Shown in pieces: positions 8,378 to 16,786 of a stretch of 64,000 nt of DNA. Position numbers and translations under genes: made by a program. How positions within the stretch are numbered: position 1 is the stretch's first letter; the number at the start of each line of letters is the position of its first letter. The notes beneath the pieces were generated by a model. That model saw only the letters and a list, made by a program, of their open reading frames with translations, was not told where the DNA came from and ran no database searches. Source of the DNA: Pseudomonas nitroreducens NBRC 12694 (lineage in GTDB: Bacteria; Pseudomonadota; Gammaproteobacteria; Pseudomonadales; Pseudomonadaceae); NCBI RefSeq assembly GCF_002091755.1, contig NZ_BDAI01000013.1:1-64000 (forward strand), written 5' to 3'.

Positions 8378-9316
8378 TCAGCCGCAGAGGCAGTTGCGGC
8401 CCTTCTGCTTGGCCTGGTAGAGGGCGCCGTCGGCGCGCAGGATCAGGCTCGGCAGGTTTTCCTGGATGTCCATCTCGGCCAGACCCAGGGACACGGTGAC
8501 GCCGGGCAGCACGCCCACCGGCGAATAGAAGGAAGTGACCTGTTCGAGGCTTTGGCGCAGGCGGTTGCCAATGCGCCGGGCTTCGTCGATGGCGATTTCC
8601 GGCAGCAGGATGACGAACTCCTCGCCGCCATAGCGGGCCATGCTGTCCTTGGGCCGCAACTGGCTGCGCAGGGTGTGGGCGACCAGGCAGAGGGCATAGT
8701 CGCCGGCCAGGTGGCCGTGCTCGTCGTTGTAGTTCTTGAAGTGGTCGACATCGAGCATGAGCATGCACATGGGCTGTTCGTTGAACGCGCAGCGCGTGCT
8801 CTCGCGGTCGTAGATGTGCTCCAGCCAGCGGCGGTTGAACAGCCCGGTGAGAGTGTCGATGTTGGCGTTTTGCTCGGTGTCGAGAATGATCCGGTTGCCC
8901 TCGCGGACCCGTTCGCAGAGTACCGAGAGCAGGTTCTGCATCACCTGCGGGGAGTGCTCGAACAGGCCGATCAGCGCCTCGCGGTGCAGGCGCAGCACGG
9001 TGGTCGGTTCGCTGGCGACGACGTAGGCGGAGGGATGGTCGCTGTCGATGAAGCTGATCTCGCCGGCGCAGTCGCCCGGATGCAGGGTGCTGACCGGCTG
9101 GTTGTCGAGCGAACCCAGATACACCGTCAGGTGCCCGGTGAGGACCATATAAAGGAAGTGGTTGCGATTGAAAGGCGACAGCAGAATTTCCCCGCGCTCC
9201 AGTTCACAGGCGCGGAAATCCTTGAGCAACTGCTCCAGATTGGCCGCCGCCACGTTCTGGAACAGGCGCAGGTGCTGGAGTTGGCGAATGTCCTCTTTCC
9301 ACTGCGCGGCTTTCAT
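8378..9316 (-). CDS. Diguanylate cyclase with N-terminal cyclic-nucleotide-binding domain
   Basis: From the ATG at 9316 the protein has 312 residues: a cNMP-binding-type beta-barrel at about 20-135, then a GGDEF domain. The catalytic motif is GGEEF (230-234) and an inhibitory RxxD site (RPKD) stands five residues before it, so both synthesis of c-di-GMP and product inhibition are expected. The predicted input is a cyclic nucleotide or another ligand of the CRP-like fold. An in-frame ATG at 9394 would add 26 residues that do not look like part of a domain; neither start has a strong Shine-Dalgarno, so the start is uncertain. No membrane segment is seen. Confidence 0.9.
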   Translation of the reverse strand: MKAAQWKEDIRQLQHLRLFQNVAAANLEQLLKDFRACELERGEILLSPFNRNHFLYMVLTGHLTVYLGSLDNQPVSTLHPGDCAGEISFIDSDHPSAYVVASEPTTVLRLHREALIGLFEHSPQVMQNLLSVLCERVREGNRIILDTEQNANIDTLTGLFNRRWLEHIYDRESTRCAFNEQPMCMLMLDVDHFKNYNDEHGHLAGDYALCLVAHTLRSQLRPKDSMARYGGEEFVILLPEIAIDEARRIGNRLRQSLEQVTSFYSPVGVLPGVTVSLGLAEMDIQENLPSLILRADGALYQAKQKGRNCLCG

Positions 9317-9435
9317 GACGCAGCGGAAGTCGGATGGCGACTGATGATGTGCACGACTGACTCTCCCTGTAGTCCTCTTCGCACATTGAGCCATCAGTAT
9401 TAGTCAGATTCGACTACTGGCAATTCGCAGGCAGC

Positions 9436-9460
9436 CCCGGCCGACCGGCGGTCGGCCGGG
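9436..9460. terminator. GC-rich inverted repeat after the acyl-CoA ligase gene
   Basis: Perfect 11-base arms (9436-9446 and 9450-9460) flank the loop ggc, directly downstream of the ligase stop codon. There is no T-run on the minus strand, so terminator function is uncertain; a short tgtttc follows on the plus strand. Confidence 0.45.
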
Positions 9461-9467
9461 TGTTTCA

Positions 9468-11360
9468 TCAGCTTTCCAGCCACTCCACATGCACTGCGTA
9501 TCCTCCCAGTCGCTCGGCCAGTGCCGCGCGCGAGTCTAGGTCGAGGGCGCCGACGAACAAGCGAGCCTTATGACCCAGGCGGTCATCGGCGACCACCTCG
9601 ATGCGTGGTGCCGGTGCGAGGTGGCGGGTTTCGTCCTCGAACACGCGACGAATGGCGTCCAGGCGCAGGGCGGGCTTGAAGGTCTTGCCGACCGCAGTGA
9701 CGGGAATGACGTCCAGCAGCCAGACGTCCTTGGGCACCGCTGCGCGCTCGGGCACGTGCTGGGCGGCGTGTTCCAGCAGTTCCGCCTCGCTCACCTGCGC
9801 ACCGGGCTTGAGCTGGATGTACACCACCGGCAGCTCGCCTGCCTTCAGGCAGGGTTTGCCGACGGCGGCGGCCATGGCCACGGCGGGATGGCGGTGCAGG
9901 GCTTCCTCGATCATCTGCGGGTCGATGTTGTGCCCGCCGCGGATGATCAGGTCCTTGCTGCGGCCGGTGAGCCAGATGTAGCCGTCGGCGTCGATGCGGC
10001 CCAGGTCGCCGGTGTTGAACCAGTCGCCGTCGACCCAGATGTCCTTGTTCTTGCTGGCCTGCAGGTAGCCCTTGAAGACGGTCGGCCCACGCAGGCAGAT
10101 GTTGCCGATCTCGTCCACTTCGGCATCGCGCAGATAGTGGCCGTCGCCGTCGAGGATCACCGACTTCAGTTCGCAGTAGGGCAGGCGCAGGCCGATGGAA
10201 CCGGGGCGTCGCTCGCCGCCGCGCGGGTTGCAGCTGGTGCCGCAGGTGCCCTCGGTCATGCCGTAGCCTTCGATGATCGCCAGGCCCGTCTTCGCCTCGA
10301 ACTGACGGATCAGCTCCACCGGCATGGGCGCCGCGCCACAGAGGGCGAAGCGCAGGCTGGAGAGGTCGTGCCCTTCACTGGGCACTTGCAGCAGGGCCGC
10401 GTAGATGGTCGGTACGCCGCTGAAGCTGGTGACCTTGTAGCGTTCCACCAGCTTCCAGAAGTCCTGAATCAGCGTCGGGTTGCGGTAGCCCTGCGGGCCG
10501 GCCAGCAGGACGTGGCCGCCGCGCATGAAGGGCGCGAGACCGCTGACCATCACGCCATTGACGTGGAACAGCGGCAGGCCGCAGAGCAGTACGTCGTTGC
10601 CGTCGTAATCGGAGTTCAGGCCCATGATCTCGGCCATCGCCACTTCGTTGAAGTGGCTGTGCGGCGCGAGCTTGGGGGTACCAGTGGTGCCACCGGTGTG
10701 GAAGTAGGAGGCGACCTCGTCGGGGCCGATCACCCGGCCGCTTTCCAGGTGGTCGTCGGGGCACTGAGCGAGCAGCTCGTCGAAGTCCAGCACGCCCTCG
10801 GGCAGCTTACCGCGCTGGGCCTTGATCGCCGAGCGCTGCGGCTCCGGCAGCAGGTTGGCGAGGTCGACGGTGACGATGGCGCTGAGTTCGGGCAGGTGGT
10901 CGCGCAGCGCTGCCACCTTGTCCCAGAGCTCGGTGCCGGGGAAGGGAGCCAGGGTGACCAGTACACGGGAATCGGCGGCACGCACGAGCTCGGCGATGTG
11001 CCCCGGATCGAGCAGCGGGTTGATCGCGTTGACGATACCAGCCGCTTCGCCGCCCCAGATCACGTAATGGGTCTGCGGCAGGTTGGGCAGCAGGAACGAC
11101 ACCGAGGTGCCCGGCCGCACGCCCAGGCGATGGAAGGCGTTGGCCGCCTGGGTGACGCGGGAGAACAGTTCGGCGTAGCTGACCTGGATCGGCTCCTCGG
11201 CCGCCGAACCCTGCAGCAGGAAGCTCAGGGCGGTGGACGGGCCGAACTGCTGCGCCGAGCGGCGCAGCAGTTCGTAGGTGTTCGGCGGCAGGTCGCGGTC
11301 CTGCAGCGGGACCTGTTCCAGGGCTTGGACATCACGCAGGCTGCTGATCGGGGCGTTCAT
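9468..11360 (-). CDS. Acyl-CoA synthetase (AMP-forming)
   Basis: This 630-residue ANL-superfamily ligase activates a carboxylic acid as an acyl-adenylate and transfers it to CoA. Visible motifs are the phosphate loop HTGGTTGTPKLAPHSH, the YGMTEG motif, the hinge region TGDLGRIDADGYIWLTGR and a C-terminal catalytic Lys context (VGKTFKPALR). A C-terminal extension of about 60 residues follows the usual end of the fold. The substrate is unknown. The esterase gene lies 31 bases upstream on the same strand, so the two are probably co-transcribed. The position matches P. aeruginosa PA3860 by synteny, from memory. Confidence 0.88.
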   Translation of the reverse strand: MNAPISSLRDVQALEQVPLQDRDLPPNTYELLRRSAQQFGPSTALSFLLQGSAAEEPIQVSYAELFSRVTQAANAFHRLGVRPGTSVSFLLPNLPQTHYVIWGGEAAGIVNAINPLLDPGHIAELVRAADSRVLVTLAPFPGTELWDKVAALRDHLPELSAIVTVDLANLLPEPQRSAIKAQRGKLPEGVLDFDELLAQCPDDHLESGRVIGPDEVASYFHTGGTTGTPKLAPHSHFNEVAMAEIMGLNSDYDGNDVLLCGLPLFHVNGVMVSGLAPFMRGGHVLLAGPQGYRNPTLIQDFWKLVERYKVTSFSGVPTIYAALLQVPSEGHDLSSLRFALCGAAPMPVELIRQFEAKTGLAIIEGYGMTEGTCGTSCNPRGGERRPGSIGLRLPYCELKSVILDGDGHYLRDAEVDEIGNICLRGPTVFKGYLQASKNKDIWVDGDWFNTGDLGRIDADGYIWLTGRSKDLIIRGGHNIDPQMIEEALHRHPAVAMAAAVGKPCLKAGELPVVYIQLKPGAQVSEAELLEHAAQHVPERAAVPKDVWLLDVIPVTAVGKTFKPALRLDAIRRVFEDETRHLAPAPRIEVVADDRLGHKARLFVGALDLDSRAALAERLGGYAVHVEWLES

Positions 11361-11391
11361 GCTTCTTCTTGTTCTCCGCAGGGTCAGGGGA

Positions 11392-12045
11392 TCACAGGCG
11401 CTCCCGCAGCCAGGCGCCGATATCGCCGAGTTCCTCGTTGCTCACTTCGTGGCTCATCGGGTAGGTGCGCCACTGGGCGGGCACCTCGTTGGCCTGCAGG
11501 AAGTCGTAGGCGGCGCGGCCCATGGCCGGCAGCACCACGTCATCGAAAGTGCCATGCAGGCAGAGCGCCGACAGTTGTCTTTTTGTAGCCGGCAGGCTTA
11601 TGCCTTCGCTGAATGTCGGGCCATAGGTGGAGAGCGCCATGACCCCGCCCAGTTCGCCGTTCCAGCGCAGGTAGCCGGTGTGCAGCACCACGGCCCCGCC
11701 CTGGGAAAAGCCGGCGAGGATGATGCGCTTGGCCGCGATGCCCTGCTCGATCTGCCCCTGGATCAGCGCGATCACGCTGTCGGCCGAGGCCTCCAGCTGC
11801 GCTTCGTCGATGGCGCGCGCCGGGGCCATGGCGAGGATGTCGTACCAGCTCGGCGCGGGCATGCCGTTGAACACGGTGACCGGGCGGGTCGGCGCCTGGG
11901 GCAGGATGACGCGCGTCGAGGTGAAGCTGCGCTGCAGCATCCGTGCTACCGGTTCGAAGTCGTAACGATCGGCGCCCAGGCCGTGCAACCAAATGACGCA
12001 GGAGTCGGCGCTTTGGGCGGGTTCGAGGATCAGTGGCTGGGTCAT
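11392..12045 (-). CDS. Alpha/beta-hydrolase carboxylesterase (EstB/PA3859 type)
   Basis: This 217-residue phospholipase/carboxylesterase-family protein has the catalytic triad Ser114 (GFSQGG), Asp168 and His199 (MSHE). P. aeruginosa PA3859 is a characterised carboxylesterase of nearly the same length; the assignment is by family and synteny. The ATG at 12045 is preceded by GGAG at a suitable distance and begins exactly at the start of the fold, so the in-frame ATG at 12117 is not preferred. No signal peptide is seen, which suggests a cytoplasmic enzyme acting on short-chain esters or lysophospholipids. Confidence 0.88.
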   Translation of the reverse strand: MTQPLILEPAQSADSCVIWLHGLGADRYDFEPVARMLQRSFTSTRVILPQAPTRPVTVFNGMPAPSWYDILAMAPARAIDEAQLEASADSVIALIQGQIEQGIAAKRIILAGFSQGGAVVLHTGYLRWNGELGGVMALSTYGPTFSEGISLPATKRQLSALCLHGTFDDVVLPAMGRAAYDFLQANEVPAQWRTYPMSHEVSNEELGDIGAWLRERL

Positions 12046-12182
12046 GGAGGCTCCAGGATGGGGCAGGCGCTCTAGGATGGGGCGCCGCGTTCGGAATAGG
12101 GTGGAGAGGCGATGCAAGAAGATGTCGCATGGCCATAACTTGTGGGACTTGACTGCACGAAATCGAAGGAAGGTTCCTGGGC

Positions 12183-12198
12183 TGGTACGCCACTTGCT
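12183..12198 (+). promoter_or_regulatory. Candidate sigma-54 promoter for aapJQMP
   Basis: The sequence TGGTACGCCACTTGCT has the sigma-54 hallmark GG-N10-GC (12184-12185 and 12196-12197) and matches most of TGGCACG-N4-TTGC. Amino-acid importers in Pseudomonas are often NtrC/RpoN controlled. It would imply a leader of about 350 bases, which weakens the case. Confidence 0.3.
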
Positions 12199-12223
12199 AT
12201 CACTGCTTCCAGGCTGTGCGGCC

Positions 12224-12276
12224 CCACTTCCGGTAACACTCTACCGACCCCATCCGGAAAGCTGTACCGGAAGTGG
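12224..12276. repeat. Inverted repeat in the aap leader region
   Basis: Arms CCACTTCCGGTA (12224-12235) and TACCGGAAGTGG (12265-12276) are perfect 12-base complements separated by 29 bases. It may be an operator pair or an RNA stem. Confidence 0.5.
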
Positions 12277-12303
12277 CGCCGCGAATGCCTTGGGCTGCTT
12301 CAG

Positions 12304-12346
12304 GGCCCGTCGCACCGGCCGCGGTCAACGGCCGGTGCGACGGGCC
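12304..12346. terminator. Perfect 17-base hairpin upstream of aapJ
   Basis: GGCCCGTCGCACCGGCC (12304-12320) pairs perfectly with 12330-12346 across the loop gcggtcaac. No U-run follows. It could stop transcription reaching from upstream or be an attenuator-like leader structure. Confidence 0.5.
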
Positions 12347-12558
12347 TTCGCCTTCACACGCAATGATCCCTTGATAACCCGTTCCAGTGCGCACCACCTG
12401 CGCGCTCGAAGGTGTGTTCGCGGCTTCCGATAGGTTTTTAGGAGCCGTCTAGACTCACTTTCAGGTCTCCATCCCGTTAGATGTCTTGCTGGTGCCTCAC
12501 GAGGGTACGGCGGTGGAACCGGGACTCCAAAACACTAAAAAAGCAACGGAGAAGATCG

Positions 12559-13587
12559 ATGAAGATGGTGAAATCCACCCTGGCAGTGCTGACCACCGCC
12601 GCCGTATTCGGTGTCAGCGGGCTCGCCCACGCCGGCGCCACCCTGGATGCTGTGAAGAAGAAAGGCTACGTGCAGTGCGGTATCAGTGACGGTCTTCCGG
12701 GCTTCTCGTACGCCGACGCCAAGGGCCAGTACAAGGGTATCGACGTCGACGTCTGCCGCGCCGTGGCGGCTGCCGTGTTCGGCGATGCGACCAAGGTCAA
12801 GTACAGCCCGCTGACCGCCAAGGAGCGCTTCACTGCGCTGCAGTCCGGCGAGATCGACATCCTCTCGCGCAACACCACCTGGACCAGCTCGCGCGACAGC
12901 GCCATGGGCCTGAACTTCGTCGGTGTGACCTACTACGACGGCCAGGGCTTCCTGGTGAACAAGAAGCTGGGCGTGTCCAGCGCCAAGGAGCTCGACGGCG
13001 CCACCGTGTGCATTCAGGCAGGTACCACCACCGAGCTGAACCTGTCCGACTACTTCCGCTCCAACAACCTCAAGTACACCCCCATCACCTACGACACTTC
13101 CGACGAGAGCGCCAAGTCGCTGGAGTCCGGCCGTTGCGACGTGCTGACCTCCGACCAGTCGCAGCTCTATGCCCAGCGCATCAAGCTGGCCGCGCCGGAT
13201 GACTATGTGGTGCTGCCCGAAGTGATCTCCAAGGAGCCCCTCGGCCCGGCCGTGCGCCAGGGTGACGAGGAGTGGTTCGACATCGCCCGCTGGACGCTCT
13301 TCGCGATGCTCAACGCCGAGGAGCTGGGCATCAACTCGAAGAACGTTGAGGAGCAGGCCAAGAGCACCAAGAACCCGGACGTCGCGCGCCTGCTCGGCGG
13401 CGAGGGTGACTATGGCAAGGACCTCAAGCTGCCCAAGGACTGGGCGGTGCAGATCGTCAAGCAAGTGGGTAACTACGGCGAGATCTTCGACCGCAACGTC
13501 GGCGACGGCAGCGAGCTGAAGATCAAGCGTGGCCTCAACGCCCAGTGGAACAAGGGTGGTCTGCAGTACGCACCGCCGGTGCGCTGA
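12559..13587 (+). CDS. aapJ: Periplasmic amino-acid-binding protein of the aap importer
   Basis: This 342-residue substrate-binding protein has a signal peptide ending near residue 25 (GLAHA) and the AapJ/BztA-type fold (GYVQCGISDGLPGFSY, a CIQAGTTTELNL segment and a C-terminal extension). AapJ proteins deliver a broad range of L-amino acids, chiefly glutamate, aspartate, glutamine and others. The ATG at 12559 is preceded by ggagaaga and opens directly into the signal peptide; the in-frame ATG at 12481 is rejected. It is first in an operon with aapQ, aapM and aapP. Two hairpins in the 118-base gap after it could keep its message more abundant than the permease message. Confidence 0.92.
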   Translation: MKMVKSTLAVLTTAAVFGVSGLAHAGATLDAVKKKGYVQCGISDGLPGFSYADAKGQYKGIDVDVCRAVAAAVFGDATKVKYSPLTAKERFTALQSGEIDILSRNTTWTSSRDSAMGLNFVGVTYYDGQGFLVNKKLGVSSAKELDGATVCIQAGTTTELNLSDYFRSNNLKYTPITYDTSDESAKSLESGRCDVLTSDQSQLYAQRIKLAAPDDYVVLPEVISKEPLGPAVRQGDEEWFDIARWTLFAMLNAEELGINSKNVEEQAKSTKNPDVARLLGGEGDYGKDLKLPKDWAVQIVKQVGNYGEIFDRNVGDGSELKIKRGLNAQWNKGGLQYAPPVR

Positions 13588-13598
13588 CCTGACCCGTT

Positions 13599-13623
13599 CC
13601 GGCGCCCGGAGTGTGGGCGCCGG
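13599..13623. terminator. Hairpin after aapJ
   Basis: Perfect arms CCGGCGCCC (13599-13607) and GGGCGCCGG (13615-13623) lie 12 bases after the aapJ stop, followed by actgttt. This is a plausible leaky terminator or 3' stabiliser giving excess binding protein. Confidence 0.55.
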
Positions 13624-13648
13624 ACTGTTTCGAACGACGTGAAGCCTT

Positions 13649-13684
13649 CCGGGCGGCCACGGGCGTAGCCCCGTGGTCGCCCGG
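13649..13684. repeat. Second hairpin in the aapJ-aapQ gap
   Basis: Arms of 15 bases (13649-13663 and 13670-13684) pair with one G-T-type mismatch across the loop cgtagc. It lies about 20 bases before the aapQ start and close to its Shine-Dalgarno (gagagg at 13694), so it could affect aapQ translation. Confidence 0.5.
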
Positions 13685-13705
13685 CGGCCTTCCGAGAGGG
13701 CTTAC

Positions 13706-14890
13706 ATGCAGAATTCCGTCAAGGCCCAGCGCCCGCGGGGGGTATCGATCAACGATCCCGTCGTGCGCGGCTGGGCATTCCAGATCATCGCCGTCATCTT
13801 CGTCGTGGCGGTCGGCTGGTTTCTCTTCGACAACACCCAGACCAACCTGGCCCATCGCGGCATTCAGTCCGGCTTCGGCTTCCTCGACCACAGCGCCGGC
13901 TTCGGCATCTCCCAGCACCTGATCGACTACAGCGAAAGTGACACCTACGGACGGGTGTTCATGGTCGGCCTGCTGAACACCCTGCTGGTCACGGTGGTGG
14001 GCATCTTCTTTGCCACCGTCCTGGGCTTCATCCTCGGTGTGGCGCGGCTGTCGCCGAACTGGCTGATCCGCAAGCTGGCGACCCTGTACATCGAGACGTT
14101 CCGCAATATCCCGCCGTTGCTGCAGATCTTCTTCTGGTACTTCGCCGTGCTCGGCCCGCTGCCTGGCCCGCGGCAGAGCATCAGCTTCGGCGACCTGTTC
14201 TTCGTCAACAACCGCGGCCTGCAGATGCCCGCGCCGATCGCTGCCGACGGCCTCGGCCCGTTCATCGTCGCGGTGATCCTGGCGCTGGTTGGCTGGGTGG
14301 TGATCTGGAAGTGGGCCAAGGCCCGTCGCCATGCCACCGGCAAGGCCTTCCCGGTGTTCCTCAGCGGCCTGGCGCTGCTGGTGGTGCTGCCGGGCCTGGT
14401 GTCGCTGGTCGCCGGAGCGCCGTTCCACTGGGACGTGCCAGTGCTGCAGGGCTTCAACTTCCGCGGCGGCTGGGTGGTGATCCCGGAGTTGGTGTCCATT
14501 GTCCTCGCGCTGTCGGTCTACACCGCCGCCTTCATCGGCGAGACGGTGCGCGCCGGCATCCAGGCGGTCAGCCATGGGCAGACCGAAGCTGCCGGCTCCC
14601 TGGGCCTGCGTCCGGGGCAGACCCTGCGCCTGGTGATCATCCCGCAGGCGCTGCGGGTGATCATCCCGCCGCTGACCAGCCAGTACCTGAACCTGGCGAA
14701 GAACTCCTCGCTGGCCGCCGCCATCGGCTATCCGGACATGGTTTCGCTGTTCGCCGGCACGGTGCTCAACCAGACCGGCCAGGCCATCGAAACCATGGCC
14801 ATCACCATGAGCGTATACCTGGCCATCAGCATCAGCATTTCGCTGCTGATGAACTGGTACAACAAGCGCATCGCGCTGGTCGAGCGGTAG
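13706..14890 (+). CDS. aapQ: Amino-acid ABC importer permease AapQ
   Basis: This 394-residue inner-membrane permease carries the EAA-type cytoplasmic loop (EAAGSLGLRPGQTLRLVIIPQALR) near residue 295-320, where the ATPase docks. It has an extra hydrophobic region between the early membrane segments, typical of the large AapQ/BztB branch of HisM/GlnP-type permeases. The ATG at 13706 follows gagagg; the in-frame ATG at 13673 lies inside the hairpin region and is not preferred. It is expected to pair with AapM in a heterodimeric channel. Confidence 0.92.
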   Translation: MQNSVKAQRPRGVSINDPVVRGWAFQIIAVIFVVAVGWFLFDNTQTNLAHRGIQSGFGFLDHSAGFGISQHLIDYSESDTYGRVFMVGLLNTLLVTVVGIFFATVLGFILGVARLSPNWLIRKLATLYIETFRNIPPLLQIFFWYFAVLGPLPGPRQSISFGDLFFVNNRGLQMPAPIAADGLGPFIVAVILALVGWVVIWKWAKARRHATGKAFPVFLSGLALLVVLPGLVSLVAGAPFHWDVPVLQGFNFRGGWVVIPELVSIVLALSVYTAAFIGETVRAGIQAVSHGQTEAAGSLGLRPGQTLRLVIIPQALRVIIPPLTSQYLNLAKNSSLAAAIGYPDMVSLFAGTVLNQTGQAIETMAITMSVYLAISISISLLMNWYNKRIALVER

Positions 14891-14902
14891 AGGGAGCAGA
14901 CC

Positions 14903-16000
14903 ATGACAACTCATACCTTCAAGCCCGACCTGCCGCCACCGGCGATGAGCGTGGGCGTGCTCGCCTGGCTGCGCGCCAACCTGTTCTCCAGCTGGTTCAA
15001 CACCCTGCTGACGCTGGTCGGCATTTACTTGGTCTACCTGATCCTGCCGCCGCTGCTGGAGTGGGCGATCATCAAGGCCGACTGGACCGGCAGCACTCGC
15101 GCCGACTGCTCCCGCGAGGGCGCCTGCTGGGTGTTCATCGGTTCGCGCTTCGGCCAGTTCATGTACGGCTTCTACCCCGAGGAACTGCGCTGGCGCGTGG
15201 ACCTCACCGTGCTGTTCGTGGTGTTCGGCGCGGCGCCGCTGTTCCTCAAGCGCTTCGCGTACAAGGTGAAGTACGGCCTGTGTTTCCTGGTGGCGCTGCC
15301 GATCGTGGCCTACTGGCTACTGCACGGCGGCTTCCTGGGGCTTGAAACCGTGCCGACCAGCGCCTGGGGCGGGCTGATGCTCACTGTGGTGATCGCCGCG
15401 GTCGGTATCTGCGGGGCGATGCCGCTGGGCATCCTGCTGGCGCTGGGGCGGCGTTCGAAGATGCCGGCGATCAAGGTCATCTGCGTCACCACCATCGAGT
15501 TCTGGCGTGGTGTGCCGCTGATCACCGTGCTGTTCATGTCCTCGGTGATGCTGCCGCTGTTCCTGCCCGAAGGCATGAACCTCGACAAGTTGCTGCGCGC
15601 CATGGTGATGGTGGTGCTGTTCGAGGCTGCCTACATCGCCGAGGTGGTGCGCGGCGGCATGCAGGCCATCCCCAAGGGGCAGTACGAAGCCGCGGCCGCC
15701 ATGGGCCTGGGCTACTGGCGGACCATGGGCCTGGTGATTCTGCCGCAGGCGCTCAAGCTGGTGATCCCCGGCATCGTCAACACCTTCATCGCGCTGTTCA
15801 AGGACACCAGCCTGGTGATCATCATCGGCCTGTTCGACTTCCTCAATAGCATCAAGCGCGCCACCGCGGACCCGGCCTGGCTGGGCATGGCCACCGAAGG
15901 CTATGTCTTCGCGGCAGTCGTCTACTGGATTTTCTGTTTCGGCATGTCCCGCTACTCCATGCACCTGGAGCACAAGCTGGACACCGGCCACAAGCGTTAG
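14903..16000 (+). CDS. aapM: Amino-acid ABC importer permease AapM
   Basis: This 365-residue permease is the AapQ partner. It has several N-terminal hydrophobic segments before the conserved permease domain and an EAA loop (EAAAAMGLGYWRTMGLVILP) in the last third. It starts 12 bases after aapQ, with agggagcag as Shine-Dalgarno. A periplasmic segment near residues 65-95 contains two cysteines (RADCSREGACW), the only pair of this kind in the two permeases; whether they form a disulfide is unknown. Confidence 0.92.
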   Translation: MTTHTFKPDLPPPAMSVGVLAWLRANLFSSWFNTLLTLVGIYLVYLILPPLLEWAIIKADWTGSTRADCSREGACWVFIGSRFGQFMYGFYPEELRWRVDLTVLFVVFGAAPLFLKRFAYKVKYGLCFLVALPIVAYWLLHGGFLGLETVPTSAWGGLMLTVVIAAVGICGAMPLGILLALGRRSKMPAIKVICVTTIEFWRGVPLITVLFMSSVMLPLFLPEGMNLDKLLRAMVMVVLFEAAYIAEVVRGGMQAIPKGQYEAAAAMGLGYWRTMGLVILPQALKLVIPGIVNTFIALFKDTSLVIIIGLFDFLNSIKRATADPAWLGMATEGYVFAAVVYWIFCFGMSRYSMHLEHKLDTGHKR

Positions 16001-16009
16001 GAGTTCATC

Positions 16010-16786
16010 ATGTCTGAAGCCACCAACAAGACCGCACAGCCGGCCATCGGCGATCACGTGATGATCACCATGAAGGGCGTGAACAAGTGGTACGGCCAGT
16101 TCCACGTGCTCAAGGACATCAACCTGGAGGTCAAGCAGGGCGAGCGCATCGTGCTCTGCGGGCCGTCCGGTTCGGGCAAGTCCACCACCATCCGCTGCAT
16201 CAACCGCCTGGAGGAACACCAGCAGGGCAGCATCGTGGTCGACGGCACCGAGCTGACCAACGACCTCAAGCAGATCGAGGCGATCCGCAGCGAAGTGGGC
16301 ATGGTGTTCCAGCACTTCAACCTGTTCCCGCACCTGACCGTGCTGCAGAACTGCATCCTGGCACCCATGTGGGTGCGCAAGATGCCCAAGCGCCAGGCCG
16401 AGGAAGTCGCCATGCATTACCTGGAGCGCGTGCGCATCCCGGAGCAGGCGAACAAGTTCCCCGGCCAGCTCTCCGGCGGCCAGCAGCAGCGCGTGGCGAT
16501 CGCCCGCGCGCTGTGCATGAAGCCGAAGATCATGCTGTTCGACGAACCGACCTCGGCGCTTGACCCGGAAATGGTCAAGGAAGTGCTCGATACCATGATC
16601 GGCCTGGCGCAGAGCGGCATGACTATGCTCTGCGTGACCCACGAGATGGGCTTCGCCCGCACCGTGGCGAACCGGGTGATCTTCATGGACAAGGGCGAGA
16701 TCGTCGAGCAGGCGCCGCCGGATCAGTTCTTCGACAACCCGCAGTCGGATCGGACCAAGCTGTTCCTCAGTCAGATCCTGCACTGA
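16010..16786 (+). CDS. aapP: Amino-acid ABC importer ATPase AapP
   Basis: This 258-residue ATPase drives the Aap importer. Walker A is GPSGSGKST (51-59), the Q-loop is in MVFQHFNLF (about 98-106), the signature LSGGQ is at 154-158, Walker B ends in Asp178-Glu179 (MLFDEP), and the switch His is in VTHEMGFA. It starts nine bases after aapM, with taggag as Shine-Dalgarno, and closes the operon. A REPIN follows at once. Confidence 0.95.
   Translation: MSEATNKTAQPAIGDHVMITMKGVNKWYGQFHVLKDINLEVKQGERIVLCGPSGSGKSTTIRCINRLEEHQQGSIVVDGTELTNDLKQIEAIRSEVGMVFQHFNLFPHLTVLQNCILAPMWVRKMPKRQAEEVAMHYLERVRIPEQANKFPGQLSGGQQQRVAIARALCMKPKIMLFDEPTSALDPEMVKEVLDTMIGLAQSGMTMLCVTHEMGFARTVANRVIFMDKGEIVEQAPPDQFFDNPQSDRTKLFLSQILH

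Larger units (their letters stand above)
12046..12558. other. Long intergenic region upstream of the aap operon
   Basis: No gene is supported here. Working rightward it holds a sigma-54-like element (12183-12198), an inverted repeat with 12-base arms (12224-12235 with 12265-12276), a perfect 17-base hairpin (12304-12320 with 12330-12346) and the aapJ Shine-Dalgarno. Both hairpins would lie in the aap leader RNA if the sigma-54-like promoter is used. Confidence 0.6.

Noticed and set aside
9352..9370. A GTG with a good upstream AGGGAGA as the start of the diguanylate cyclase gene.
   Set aside because: That GTG at 9354 is out of frame with the cyclase; only the ATGs at 9316 and 9394 are in frame.
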